Source: an uncultured SAR86 cluster bacterium (GTDB lineage: Bacteria > Pseudomonadota > Gammaproteobacteria > Magnimaribacterales > Magnimaribacteraceae). Taken from it: DNA of 64,000 nucleotides. Positions within the stretch are counted from its first letter, which is position 1, and every line of letters begins with the position of its first letter. Of the stretch, positions 17,157-25,308 are shown piece by piece. The notes below the pieces were generated by a model, which was not told the DNA's origin, did not search any database, and saw only the letters and a list, made by a program, of their open reading frames with translations. The stretch is taken from the NCBI GenBank assembly GCA_902606175.1, contig CACLEZ010000006.1, positions 28,316 to 92,315 of the forward strand. The letters are read 5' to 3'. Both the position numbers and the translations under genes were made by a program.

Positions 17157-18212
17157 CTATTTGAGACCAGAATTTATATCCTTTAATTTTTCAGAACCAG
17201 GACATAAATCATTAAGATTCATCTCATTTAGAGGTTTGTCCGAGACATTTAAAATTTCTTTTAAATCTTTTGCTTCTGGATCTGCGTAAAGAAGACCAGT
17301 TAAAACCTTTCCATCTCTTTGAGATTCTTGAATATTTTGTATAGCCTTGATTTTATCCGCAGGATCATAATTCTCTGAGATTTTTTCTAAAGAAAGTAAC
17401 GAACCATCATGCAAAGGAACATCAACAGTTGAACCTTTTGGATAATCTGTAAGTATTTCCTTTCCTGATGGTACAAAGTCAGGCCTAGACAGGGCGTCAT
17501 TATGTTCTCGAATGTAGTCATAACTTTTAGTAGAAGAATTATGATTATTAAAAGTTACACAAGGAGAGATTATGTCTAAAAAAGAAAAACCTTTATGGGA
17601 TAGAGCAGCTTTTAGCAAGGGAACTAGTTGTTCTTTATCTCCAGAAAAGCTTCTTGCAACAAAACTTGCACCTAACTGAATAGCCATAGATGGTAAATCT
17701 ATTGAAGGAAATAAATTATCATCTCCATATTTACTCTTGGATTCCAAATCATTTGTAGCTGAAAATTGACCCTTTGTAAGTCCGTAGGTGCCATTATTTT
17801 CTACTATGTATGTCATATTAAGTTGTCTTCTAGCGCAGTGAATAAATTGACCAATGCCTATTGATGCGCTGTCTCCATCTCCAGAAATCCCTAAATAAAG
17901 AAGCTCATGATTGGCCATAGCAGCACCAGTGGCAATTGATGGCATCCTTCCATGAACTGAATTGAATCCATGTGATTGGTTCAAAAAGTAAGCGGGTGCT
18001 TTGGACGAACAACCTATACCTGACAATTTTGCGACCTTGTAAGATTCTATACTGAGTTGGAAGCAAGCCTCAACTATTGCTGAGCTAATTGAGTCATGCC
18101 CGCATCCTGCACAAAGGGTAGAAACTGCACCTTCATAATCTCTTCGAGTTAGCCCTAATTCATTTTTTTCAAGAAGTGGATGATGATTCTTTGGCTTTAC
18201 TATATAAGTCAT
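17157..18212 (-). CDS. korB: 2-oxoacid:ferredoxin oxidoreductase, beta (TPP) subunit
   Basis: TPP- and [4Fe-4S]-binding subunit that decarboxylates a 2-oxoacid. Four cluster cysteines typical of the family are visible: two in LCAGCGHDS, one in GIGCSSKAPA and one in SPCVTFNNH. The TPP/Mg motif is GISGDGDSASIGIGQF followed by ENNGTYGLTKGQ. Length is 351. The sequence looks like the 2-oxoglutarate (Kor) branch, but the substrate cannot be proven by eye; pyruvate or indolepyruvate remain possible. It ends the three-gene minus-strand operon, 9 bp after korA. Confidence 0.88.
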   Translation of the reverse strand: MTYIVKPKNHHPLLEKNELGLTRRDYEGAVSTLCAGCGHDSISSAIVEACFQLSIESYKVAKLSGIGCSSKAPAYFLNQSHGFNSVHGRMPSIATGAAMANHELLYLGISGDGDSASIGIGQFIHCARRQLNMTYIVENNGTYGLTKGQFSATNDLESKSKYGDDNLFPSIDLPSMAIQLGASFVARSFSGDKEQLVPLLKAALSHKGFSFLDIISPCVTFNNHNSSTKSYDYIREHNDALSRPDFVPSGKEILTDYPKGSTVDVPLHDGSLLSLEKISENYDPADKIKAIQNIQESQRDGKVLTGLLYADPEAKDLKEILNVSDKPLNEMNLNDLCPGSEKLKDINSGLK

Positions 18213-18221
18213 TTCAATTCC

Positions 18222-20039
18222 TTAAGAAGCTACTAATGCCGGTTTACCGGAAATATGAGCATTTATTTTATTTGTAATATGTTCTGCGGTTATAGGTTGA
18301 CCATCAAAACAAAGAATCGATACTAGTTTGTCAGGAATTATTCCACCTTCAGCCATAATTAATGTTCTCATTTGACCATCTCTATTTTGTTCAACTATAA
18401 AAAGTAGATCATGATCTTCAATGAATTCCCAAACTTCAAGATTAAATGGGAAAGCCCTAATTCTCATTGCATCTATATTTAGATTTTGTTGATCGAGTAC
18501 ATCTAGAGCCTCTTGCATAGAGCAATCTGTACTTCCAAAATAAATAATTCCCATCGAACTAGTACTCTTTTCTTGATTAAATACTGGACTAGGAACTAAA
18601 GAAGAGGCTGTTTGAAATTTCTTTACAAGTCTTGTCAGCATCTCAGCATTTTTGACCCCATCTTCAGTGTAACCCGCATATTCATCATGTGAGGTACCTC
18701 TTGTAAAATATGCACCTTTTTCAGGATGTGTTCCAGGATATGTTCGATAAGGTATACCATCTCCATCGACATCTAAATATCTTCCAAATTTCTCTATTCC
18801 ATCTAAATCTTCTTTAGAAAGAACCTTTCCTCTGTCATATTGATTATTATCATCCCACTCGAATTCTTTGGTAGACCAATCATTCATACCTAAGTCCAAG
18901 TCCAGAAGCACAATAACAGGTGTCTGAAGTCGATCTGCGAGATCAAAAGCTTCCACAGCAAAATCGAAACATTCCTTAGGATCTGATGGTATCAACAAAA
19001 TATGTTTTGTATCTCCATGAGATGCGTATGCTGAACATAAGATATCCGACTGTTGTGTCCTTGTTGGCATGCCTGTTGAAGGCCCACCTCTTTGTACATT
19101 AAATAAAACAGTAGGAACTTCAGCAAAATAGGCTAATCCAATAAACTCGCTCATCAACGAAACTCCCGGTCCACTAGTGGCAGTAAAAGCCCTCGCTCCG
19201 TTCCAATTTGCTCCAATAGTCATACCCATGGCTGCTAATTCGTCTTCAGCTTGAATAAATGCAAATTTATTTTTTTCAGTGCCTATTTCAACTCTCATTT
19301 TTTCACTATATTTGCTGTAAGATTCTGCAAGAGAAGTGGAAGGTGTAATAGGATACCAGGCACAAACAGTGGCACCACCATAGACACAACCCAGACCAGC
19401 AGCATCATTTCCACTAGTTAAGATTAATCCATCAGTTTTATTTGATTTGTTAACTTTGATATCACAATAATCTTTGAAGTTTTCTTCTGCATAGTTATAC
19501 CCAATATTCAGAGCTTTTACATTAGGTTCAATGAGTTTTTCTTTGCCTTTAAATTGTTCTTCTATGAGAGATATATATATTTCTTTATCCATTTCAAGTA
19601 TGGAAGCTAACAAGCCTACATATCCAAGATTTTTAAAGAGAAGTCTTTGCTTCGGATTGGTAAATTCTTGGACACATAATTTCGTGAGCGGAATTTCTAA
19701 GATATTTATATCTTCCCTACCAAAATCTCTTTTCCAAGAAGAATCATAGATAAGGTAACCGCCTTCTTTGAGCTCTTCTACATCCTTTTGATAAGATTGA
19801 GGATTCATGGCGACAAATAAATCAATACCTTCTCTTCTGCCGAGATATCCGTTTTCGTTGACTCTCACTTCGAACCAAGTCGGTAAGCCTTGTATATTTG
19901 ATGGAAAGATATTTTTTGGACTTACTGGGATTCCAGATCTAAAGACTCCTTTTGCAAACATTTGATTAGCGCTTGCAGAACCGGAGCCATTAACGTTTGC
20001 AAATTTTATTACAAAGTCATTTACAGATTTTATCTTCAT
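18222..20039 (-). CDS. korA: 2-oxoacid:ferredoxin oxidoreductase, fused gamma-alpha subunit
   Basis: Partner of korB, with the gamma domain at the N-terminus (NGSGSASANQMFAKGVFRSG through about residue 190) fused to the alpha/pyrimidine domain (GNDAAGLGCVYGGATVCAWY, YPITPSTSLAES, FTATSGPGVSLMSEFIG). It supplies the second half of the TPP site and CoA handling. The track starts at 20102 inside the upstream gene; the ATG at 20039, giving MKIKSVNDFV and overlapping the upstream stop by 1 bp (TAATG), is the likely start and yields 605 residues. No ferredoxin gene is adjacent; the Fe-S modules sit on the upstream fusion protein. Confidence 0.88.
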   Translation of the reverse strand: MKIKSVNDFVIKFANVNGSGSASANQMFAKGVFRSGIPVSPKNIFPSNIQGLPTWFEVRVNENGYLGRREGIDLFVAMNPQSYQKDVEELKEGGYLIYDSSWKRDFGREDINILEIPLTKLCVQEFTNPKQRLLFKNLGYVGLLASILEMDKEIYISLIEEQFKGKEKLIEPNVKALNIGYNYAEENFKDYCDIKVNKSNKTDGLILTSGNDAAGLGCVYGGATVCAWYPITPSTSLAESYSKYSEKMRVEIGTEKNKFAFIQAEDELAAMGMTIGANWNGARAFTATSGPGVSLMSEFIGLAYFAEVPTVLFNVQRGGPSTGMPTRTQQSDILCSAYASHGDTKHILLIPSDPKECFDFAVEAFDLADRLQTPVIVLLDLDLGMNDWSTKEFEWDDNNQYDRGKVLSKEDLDGIEKFGRYLDVDGDGIPYRTYPGTHPEKGAYFTRGTSHDEYAGYTEDGVKNAEMLTRLVKKFQTASSLVPSPVFNQEKSTSSMGIIYFGSTDCSMQEALDVLDQQNLNIDAMRIRAFPFNLEVWEFIEDHDLLFIVEQNRDGQMRTLIMAEGGIIPDKLVSILCFDGQPITAEHITNKINAHISGKPALVAS

Positions 20040-22060
20040 TATGAATATGCCTTCGCTTCTTGATAAAGGAAATTTTGCATATCCCAAGCTCCTGTAGGAC
20101 ATCTCTCAGCGCATAAGCCACAATGAAGACAGACATCTTCATCTTTTACCATGACACGTGAAGTTTGCTCTAATTCTTCAGAAACCAAAATTTGTTGGTT
20201 TAAGTTAATGGCAGGGATTCTTAATTTATTTCTGAGATTTTCTTCGGTGTCATTGTGAACAAAACTTATACAATCTGTAGGGCAAATATCTACGCATGCA
20301 TCACACTCAATACAAAGATCTTCTGAAAAGACGGTCTGAATATCGCAGTTTAAGCAACGCTCTGCTTCTTCAAGGGCTGTGATTTCATCAAATCCCAACT
20401 CAACTTCCATCTTAAGATCTTTTAAAGCATTTTTTTGGTCTGCATGAGGCACTAAAAACCTTTTGGCTTGTGAAATATCATTATTGTAAGACCATTCATG
20501 GACTCCCATTTTCTGACTTATAAGTGTAGTTGTTGGCTCTGGCCTTTCGTACAGATCTGAACTTTTACAGAATTTATCGATTGAGATTGCGGCTTGATGA
20601 CCATGAGCGGCTGCCCAAATTATATTTTCTGGTCCCCATGCGGCATCTCCTCCAAAGAAAATCTTTTCATTTGATGATTGAAAAGTCACCTTATCAACAA
20701 TTGGCATATCCCACTCACCAAATTCTATTCCAATATCCCTTTCAATCCACTCAAACGCATTATCCTGTCCAATTGCAACTAATACATCATCACATTCAAG
20801 AATAATCGGATCATCACCTGTGGGAACAAGACTTCTTTTACCTTTTTCATCAAATACAGCTTCTACTTTTTCAAATTCCATTCCGACTAGCTTCTCGTCT
20901 TTAATTAAGAAGCGTTTTGGTACATGATTATCTAGGATAGGTATTCCTTCTCCGAGAGCGTCTTCTATCTCCCATTCTGAAGCTTTCATTTGGTCGAAAG
21001 GACTTCTTACTGCAACCTTCACTTCTTCAGCACCGAGTCTTATGGCCGTCCTGCAACAATCCATTGCAGTATTTCCACCGCCCAATACTATTACTTTTTT
21101 CCCTACTGATTTAGTATGTTCAAAGGCTATGCTTGTTAGCCAATCTATCCCTATGTGTATATTTCTATGAGCGTCTTCTCTACCTTCGATATTTATATCT
21201 CTACCTTTAGGTGCTCCTGTTCCAACGAAGACTGCATCAAAATCTTTTCCTAAAAAATCTTTCATACTTTTTATTTCAGAATTAAATTCAGTTTTGATAC
21301 CCAAGTTCAAGACTTGATCAACTTCCTCATTTAAAACCTCTTCCGGAAGTCTAAATGAAGGTATATTAGTTCTCATCAAACCCCCAGCTTGAGGATCTCT
21401 TTCGAAGATGGTGCATTGATAACCCATCATTACTAAATCTCTTGCCACTGTTAATGATGCAGGACCACCTCCTATTAAACCAACTTTCTTTCCATTGCCG
21501 GTTTCAGGAGTAGGTATTAGATTCGCAATATCATCTTTATGATCGTAAGTAACTCTTTTGAGCCTACAGATTGCTACCGCTTTTTCATGAGTTCTGGTTC
21601 TCCGGCATGCAGGCTCACAGGGTCTATCGCATGTTCTGCCGAGTATTCCTGGAAATACATTTGACTCCCAATTGAGCATGTACGCTTCATTATAATTTCC
21701 TTGAGAAATTTGTCTTATGTACTCAGGTACAGGTGTATGAGCAGGGCAGGCGTGCTGACATTCTACAACTTTATGATAATACTGGGGATTTGCAGTATCT
21801 GTGGGAGGTACATATTGAGTAACTGCTTGATCAGGTACAGAGAAAAGATCGAGACTCTCTTGGCTTTTCGCTTGATTTATTTTAGCCTTTAGTTGTTCAA
21901 CTACTTGCCATCTTAGTTCTTGAGCTTTGTCTAAATCATGAGTCTGAAGCGACTTTCTCAAATCGTATCCTAATTCCTCTCTTAGAGTTTTAGGTACAGC
22001 TACTTTAACCCACCAAGTGTTGTACCTTTTAAACAAGTACCTTGTGTCTGCGTTACTCAT
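20039..22060 (-). CDS. Integrase-type N-domain fused to GltD-like FAD/NAD(P) oxidoreductase with 2x[4Fe-4S] ferredoxin tail
   Basis: A 673-residue multidomain protein. Residues about 7-60 (YLFKRYNTWWVKVAVPKTLR, then SLQTHDLDKAQELRW) look like the DUF6538 domain found at the N-terminus of tyrosine recombinases. A linker leads to a GltD-type cysteine-rich domain (C101, C105 in VVECQHACPAHTP; GRTCDRPCEPACRR). Two dinucleotide folds follow (VGLIGGGPASLTVARDL; VIVLGGGNTAMDCCRT) with the FAD motif IFFGGDAAWGPENI, and then a double [4Fe-4S] ferredoxin (LCIECDACVDICPTDC; VCLHCGLCAERCPTGA). It probably passes electrons between KorAB and NAD(P). No glutamate synthase large subunit is nearby. It is the first gene of the korAB operon, and a divergent control region is shared with iscR. 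Confidence 0.85.
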   Translation of the reverse strand: MSNADTRYLFKRYNTWWVKVAVPKTLREELGYDLRKSLQTHDLDKAQELRWQVVEQLKAKINQAKSQESLDLFSVPDQAVTQYVPPTDTANPQYYHKVVECQHACPAHTPVPEYIRQISQGNYNEAYMLNWESNVFPGILGRTCDRPCEPACRRTRTHEKAVAICRLKRVTYDHKDDIANLIPTPETGNGKKVGLIGGGPASLTVARDLVMMGYQCTIFERDPQAGGLMRTNIPSFRLPEEVLNEEVDQVLNLGIKTEFNSEIKSMKDFLGKDFDAVFVGTGAPKGRDINIEGREDAHRNIHIGIDWLTSIAFEHTKSVGKKVIVLGGGNTAMDCCRTAIRLGAEEVKVAVRSPFDQMKASEWEIEDALGEGIPILDNHVPKRFLIKDEKLVGMEFEKVEAVFDEKGKRSLVPTGDDPIILECDDVLVAIGQDNAFEWIERDIGIEFGEWDMPIVDKVTFQSSNEKIFFGGDAAWGPENIIWAAAHGHQAAISIDKFCKSSDLYERPEPTTTLISQKMGVHEWSYNNDISQAKRFLVPHADQKNALKDLKMEVELGFDEITALEEAERCLNCDIQTVFSEDLCIECDACVDICPTDCISFVHNDTEENLRNKLRIPAINLNQQILVSEELEQTSRVMVKDEDVCLHCGLCAERCPTGAWDMQNFLYQEAKAYS

Positions 22061-22090
22061 GCTTTGATTTTAAATTCATTCCATTTAAAT

Positions 22091-22128
22091 TTGGAATATA
22101 TGGTACATGTATTAACTTTATATACCAA
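22091..22128. repeat. Imperfect dyad containing TGGTACATGTA, copy 1
   Basis: TTGGAATATA (22091-22100) and TATATACCAA (22119-22128) form an inverted repeat with 9 of 10 positions matching. Between them lies ATGGTACATGTA (22100-22111), which recurs exactly 77 bp downstream. The core TACATGTA is palindromic. It lies in the leader of the korAB operon and could be a regulator site; the protein is unknown. Confidence 0.5.
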
Positions 22129-22153
22129 TACTTTTTATAAATATTATCTATAT

Positions 22154-22177
22154 GTTAATGATAATCATTATCATTAA
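22154..22177. promoter_or_regulatory. Fur box between the korAB and isc operons
   Basis: Bases 22154-22172 match the 19-bp Fur consensus GATAATGATAATCATTATC at 18 of 19 positions. The surrounding 22155-22177 is a perfect dyad with 11-bp arms around one central C. The position is about 94 bp upstream of the fused oxidoreductase gene and about 80 bp upstream of iscR. Binding by Fur would tie one or both Fe-S-related operons to iron supply. No fur gene is in the window. Confidence 0.8.
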
Positions 22178-22190
22178 TGGTACATGTACC
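22177..22190. repeat. Palindrome GGTACATGTACC, copy 2 of the ATGGTACATGTA motif
   Basis: GGTACATGTACC (22179-22190) is a perfect 12-bp palindrome abutting the Fur box. ATGGTACATGTA at 22177-22188 repeats the 12-mer at 22100-22111 in the same orientation, 77 bp apart. The pair brackets the Fur box and could be a dimeric operator pair. Confidence 0.55.
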
Positions 22191-22220
22191 TGTTTTTTTG
22201 TTTTTTTGGATACATAATTC

Positions 22221-22248
22221 TTGACTAATTTACTCGGGAACATATAAT
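22221..22248 (+). promoter_or_regulatory. iscR promoter with overlapping IscR-type site
   Basis: TTGACT (22221-22226), a 16-bp spacer and TATAAT (22243-22248) make a strong sigma70 promoter. The -35 and spacer read CTTGACTAATTTACTCGGGA, resembling type 1 IscR sites (GACT, AT-rich centre, AGTC/ACTC-like arm), so autorepression by [2Fe-2S]-IscR is likely. The -10 ends only 7 bases before the GTG of iscR, which would make the transcript nearly leaderless. Confidence 0.7.
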
Positions 22249-22255
22249 TCCGGCC

Positions 22256-22708
22256 GTGAACTTAACTACCAAAGGTAAATATGCTGTCACAGCAGCACTT
22301 GATTTAGCAATGCAACAAACAATTGCAGATGGCTTTACAAAGATTTCTGATGTTGCAAAACGTCAAGATATACCTGCTTCTTACCTAGAGCAAATATTTA
22401 GCCGTTTACGAAAGGCCGGTATTTTGCATGCAGCGAGAGGACCTAATGGTGGATTTAAGCTTTCTAAACAAAGAGATGAAGTGATGATAGGTGAGATCAT
22501 AACTGCAGTTGAAAGAAATATGGATGCTACCCAATGTTCTGGTGAGGGTATTTGCAACAGTGGTACCAAGTGTATCGCACATAATTTTTGGATAGACTTT
22601 AATGACAATGTTAATGAATTTTTAATGTCTAGATCTCTAGACGATGTCATTACAAATAGGAGAGGTAGTGTTGAACAAACGGGCCAAGCCCTTATAGCTA
22701 CAGGATAA
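22256..22708 (+). CDS. iscR: Iron-sulfur cluster regulator IscR
   Basis: Rrf2-family winged-helix regulator of 150 residues. MNLTTKGKYAVTAALDLA matches the normal IscR N-terminus, so the GTG at 22256 is the right start. The three cluster-ligating cysteines are in the short segment QCSGEGICNSGTKC. GPNGGFKLSK belongs to the DNA-binding wing. In E. coli, cluster-loaded IscR represses isc transcription; the IscR-like site in its own promoter suggests the same here. First gene of the isc operon, followed by iscS after 3 bp. Confidence 0.96.
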   Translation: MNLTTKGKYAVTAALDLAMQQTIADGFTKISDVAKRQDIPASYLEQIFSRLRKAGILHAARGPNGGFKLSKQRDEVMIGEIITAVERNMDATQCSGEGICNSGTKCIAHNFWIDFNDNVNEFLMSRSLDDVITNRRGSVEQTGQALIATG

Positions 22709-22711
22709 AAT

Positions 22712-23926
22712 ATGCAATTACCTATATACCTAGATTATGCCTCTACTACACCAGCAGACCCTCGAGTGGTCAAGAAGATGCAAGAATGCTTATCTCTCGA
22801 TGGAAATTTCGGAAATCCTGCATCAAGATCGCATGCTTTTGGATGGAAAGCTGAAGAGGCAACTGAAGAGGCGCGACAGCACGTTGCAGATTTGGTTAAT
22901 TGTGATCCCAGAGAGATTGTTTGGACCTCTGGTGCTACAGAATCTGACAATCTAGCTATTAAAGGAGCAGCTAGATTCTACAAGACTAAAGGAAATCACA
23001 TCATAACCTCAAAAATAGAACATAAAGCTGTTCTAGATAGTTGTAGGCAATTGGAAAGAGAAGGCTTTGATATCACTTACCTAGATCCAGACAGTAATGG
23101 AATAATATCACCAGACCTAGTTAAAGAATCATTAACAGATAAAACAATTTTAGTTAGCTTAATGCACATAAATAACGAAATTGGAGTCGTTAATGACATA
23201 AAGGCTATAGGAGAAATAACTAGGGAAGCCGGTATAATATTTCATGTAGATGCTGCACAAAGCACAGGTAAGCTTCCAATTGACCTTTCGGAAATAAAGG
23301 TTGATCTTATGTCTTTCTCAGCGCACAAAACTTATGGACCTAAAGGAATAGGAGCTATGTACGCAAGCAGAAAACCCAGGGTAAGGCTAGAAGCTCAAAT
23401 TCATGGCGGCGGGCATGAAAGAGGCATGAGATCCGGCACTCTGGCTACCCATCAAATTGTCGGCATGGGCGAGGCCTTTAGAATAGCAAAGGTAGACATG
23501 GATGAGGATAATAAGAGAATAGAAAAGCTTAGAAATAAGTTCTGGGGTGCCATTAAAGATATGGAAGAAGTCTATTTAAACGGAGATGAGATATCCAGAG
23601 CCCCTGGTTTCTTAAACGTGAGCTTCAACTATGTAGAGGGTGAATCACTAATAATGGCACTTAAAGATATAGCAGTATCTTCAGGTTCGGCTTGTACTTC
23701 AGCCAGCTTAGAGCCTTCGTATGTTCTCAGAGCTTTAGGGCTAAAAGACGAACTCGCACATAGCTCTATTAGATTTGCTATAGGAAGATTCACTACTGAA
23801 GAAGAAGTAGAATATACAATAGATTTGGTTAGAGATTCGGTGGAAAAATTAAGGACTCTTTCTCCTTTATGGGACATGTATAAAGATGGTGTCGATCTGG
23901 ACACAATTGAATGGGCGGAAGGCTAA
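22712..23926 (+). CDS. iscS: Cysteine desulfurase IscS
   Basis: PLP enzyme that removes sulfur from cysteine for Fe-S clusters and tRNA thiolation; 404 residues, equal to E. coli IscS. The PLP lysine lies in [16 protein letters not shown], the histidine/aspartate in [11 protein letters not shown], and the active-site cysteine in [17 protein letters not shown]. Group I IscS-type rather than SufS, judging by the loop and operon. iscU follows after 26 bp. Confidence 0.97.
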   Translation: MQLPIYLDYASTTPADPRVVKKMQECLSLDGNFGNPASRSHAFGWKAEEATEEARQHVADLVNCDPREIVWTSGATESDNLAIKGAARFYKTKGNHIITSKIEHKAVLDSCRQLEREGFDITYLDPDSNGIISPDLVKESLTDKTILVSLMHINNEIGVVNDIKAIGEITREAGIIFHVDAAQSTGKLPIDLSEIKVDLMSFSAHKTYGPKGIGAMYASRKPRVRLEAQIHGGGHERGMRSGTLATHQIVGMGEAFRIAKVDMDEDNKRIEKLRNKFWGAIKDMEEVYLNGDEISRAPGFLNVSFNYVEGESLIMALKDIAVSSGSACTSASLEPSYVLRALGLKDELAHSSIRFAIGRFTTEEEVEYTIDLVRDSVEKLRTLSPLWDMYKDGVDLDTIEWAEG

Positions 23927-23952
23927 TTTAGTAATTATAAATGAGGTAACTT

Positions 23953-24357
23953 ATGGCATATAGCAAGAAAGTAGTTGAGAAGTTTGAAAACACTCTTAAC
24001 GAACCAGAAAAAAACAGTGTTGGAAGATGGGATCCCTCTGATTTGGATATCGGAACAGGTATGGTTGGTGCTCCAGCTTGCGGTGACGTAATGCGACTTC
24101 AAATTAAGTGTAAACCAGAAAAAAACAGTCATGTAATAAGTGATGTCAAGTTCAAGACATATGGCTGCGGCTCGGCGATTGCTTCCTCTAGTGAATTAGT
24201 TGATATGCTAATTGGTAAAACACTTGAAGAAGCCAGAGAAATCAAAAATAAAGATATTGCAAATGCCCTTGATCTTCCTCCAATAAAAATTCACTGCTCT
24301 GTTTTGGCAGAAGATAGTATTCACAAAGCTATCGAGGATTACGAATCAAAGCTCTAA
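23953..24357 (+). CDS. iscU: Fe-S scaffold IscU with two short insertions
   Basis: Scaffold on which [2Fe-2S] clusters are built; 134 residues. The three ligand cysteines are in GAPACGDVM, KTYGCGSAIASSS and KIHCSVLAED, and the LPPIK motif recognised by HscA-type chaperones is present. Compared with E. coli IscU there are about six extra residues before GTGMVGAP and about three in the first hairpin; both contain the same PEKNS sequence. At the DNA level AACCAGAAAAAAACAGT is repeated exactly 111 bp apart (24002 and 24113). An extra cysteine sits in QIKCKPE. Confidence 0.95.
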   Translation: MAYSKKVVEKFENTLNEPEKNSVGRWDPSDLDIGTGMVGAPACGDVMRLQIKCKPEKNSHVISDVKFKTYGCGSAIASSSELVDMLIGKTLEEAREIKNKDIANALDLPPIKIHCSVLAEDSIHKAIEDYESKL

Positions 24358-24358
24358 G

Positions 24359-24715
24359 ATGTCTTCGGTAAACTCATACACACCAAATGAATTCAGCTTG
24401 TCCGAGACTGCAATTAATCACTTTTCCTCTAACTTGGCAGGGAAAGATTCTAAAGGAATAAGGTTGTCAGTATCAGAATCTACAGGTTGCTCAGGATATA
24501 CTTACCAAATTGATTATGTAGAAAAACAAGAGTCTGATGATTTAGTTTTTAAATTTGAAGATATATCTGTATTTATTGATGCAAATTCTTTCAAATACTT
24601 AAAAGGAACAAAAGTAGACTTCCTAGTTGAAGGTGTCAATGAAGGCATAAAGTTTTTAAATCCAAATGTCAAAGCTATCTGCGGATGTGGCGAAAGCTTT
24701 GAGGTAGATATTTAG
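24359..24715 (+). CDS. iscA: A-type Fe-S carrier IscA/ErpA-like
   Basis: A 118-residue A-type carrier with the three conserved cysteines: one in STGCSGYTYQ and two in ICGCGESFEV near the C-terminus. About ten extra residues precede the usual start of the family. Operon position after iscU supports IscA; by sequence alone ErpA is hard to exclude. It starts 1 bp after iscU. The hscB and hscA genes normally found next are missing, and fdx follows after 6 bp. Confidence 0.93.
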   Translation: MSSVNSYTPNEFSLSETAINHFSSNLAGKDSKGIRLSVSESTGCSGYTYQIDYVEKQESDDLVFKFEDISVFIDANSFKYLKGTKVDFLVEGVNEGIKFLNPNVKAICGCGESFEVDI

Positions 24716-24721
24716 AGTCTT

Positions 24722-25060
24722 ATGACCAAAATCAAAGTCTTCCCACACGAAGAGCTTTGTCCGGAAGGAGCAGAAATCGAAGCAGAACCTGGCAAGACGC
24801 TTGCCGAAGCATTGCTTGATAATAAAATTAAAATAGAACATGCATGTGAGCTTTCATGTGCCTGCACAACATGTCATGTAATTGTAAGAAATGGATTTGA
24901 AACCCTTTCTGATGCATCTGATGATGAAGAAGATATGCTTGATAAAGCATGGGGTTTAGAGGCGGAGTCAAGGCTAAGTTGCCAAGTAGAGATCTCTGAA
25001 TTTGATTTAGAAATAGAGCTTCCAAAATATACTATCAATATGGTTTCGGAGAATCATTAA
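24722..25060 (+). CDS. fdx: ISC-type [2Fe-2S] ferredoxin
   Basis: Adrenodoxin-like ferredoxin of 112 residues that supplies electrons for cluster assembly. The ligands are visible as CELSCACTTCHV (the CX5CX2C region) and the fourth cysteine in SRLSCQVEI. Operon position, between iscA and iscX, identifies it as the ISC ferredoxin. Its stop overlaps the ATG of iscX by 1 bp. Confidence 0.95.
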   Translation: MTKIKVFPHEELCPEGAEIEAEPGKTLAEALLDNKIKIEHACELSCACTTCHVIVRNGFETLSDASDDEEDMLDKAWGLEAESRLSCQVEISEFDLEIELPKYTINMVSENH

Positions 25061-25254
25061 TGCTGTGGACCGATGTAAATGAAATAGCTATTGAACTCGA
25101 GGAAAAGCATCCAGATATCGATCCTACCTATATTTTATTTACGGATTTAAGGAGATTAGTAATGGAACTGGAAGGTTTCATTGATAGCCCGGAAAAGACA
25201 AATGAAAAAATATTAGAGGCTATTCAAATGCTGTGGATTGAAGAGAGAGAATAG
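25060..25254 (+). CDS. iscX: IscX (YfhJ) ISC accessory protein
   Basis: Small acidic protein of 64 residues starting MLWTDVNEIAIELEEKHPDI, close to the E. coli IscX start, and ending in the AIQMLWIEERE helix. IscX binds IscS at the frataxin/ferredoxin site and modulates cluster assembly. TAATG overlap with fdx; last gene of the isc operon. ndk follows after 54 bp, probably from its own promoter. Confidence 0.93.
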   Translation: MLWTDVNEIAIELEEKHPDIDPTYILFTDLRRLVMELEGFIDSPEKTNEKILEAIQMLWIEERE

Positions 25255-25308
25255 CTATTATTTTCTTCGTAAGTATAATGCGTTTCTTTAAAAACTAGGG
25301 GAAATAAG

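Noticed and set aside
20530-20805. Plus-strand ORF of 91 codons within the fused oxidoreductase gene
   Set aside because: Leu/Gln/His-rich shadow of a well-supported reading frame.
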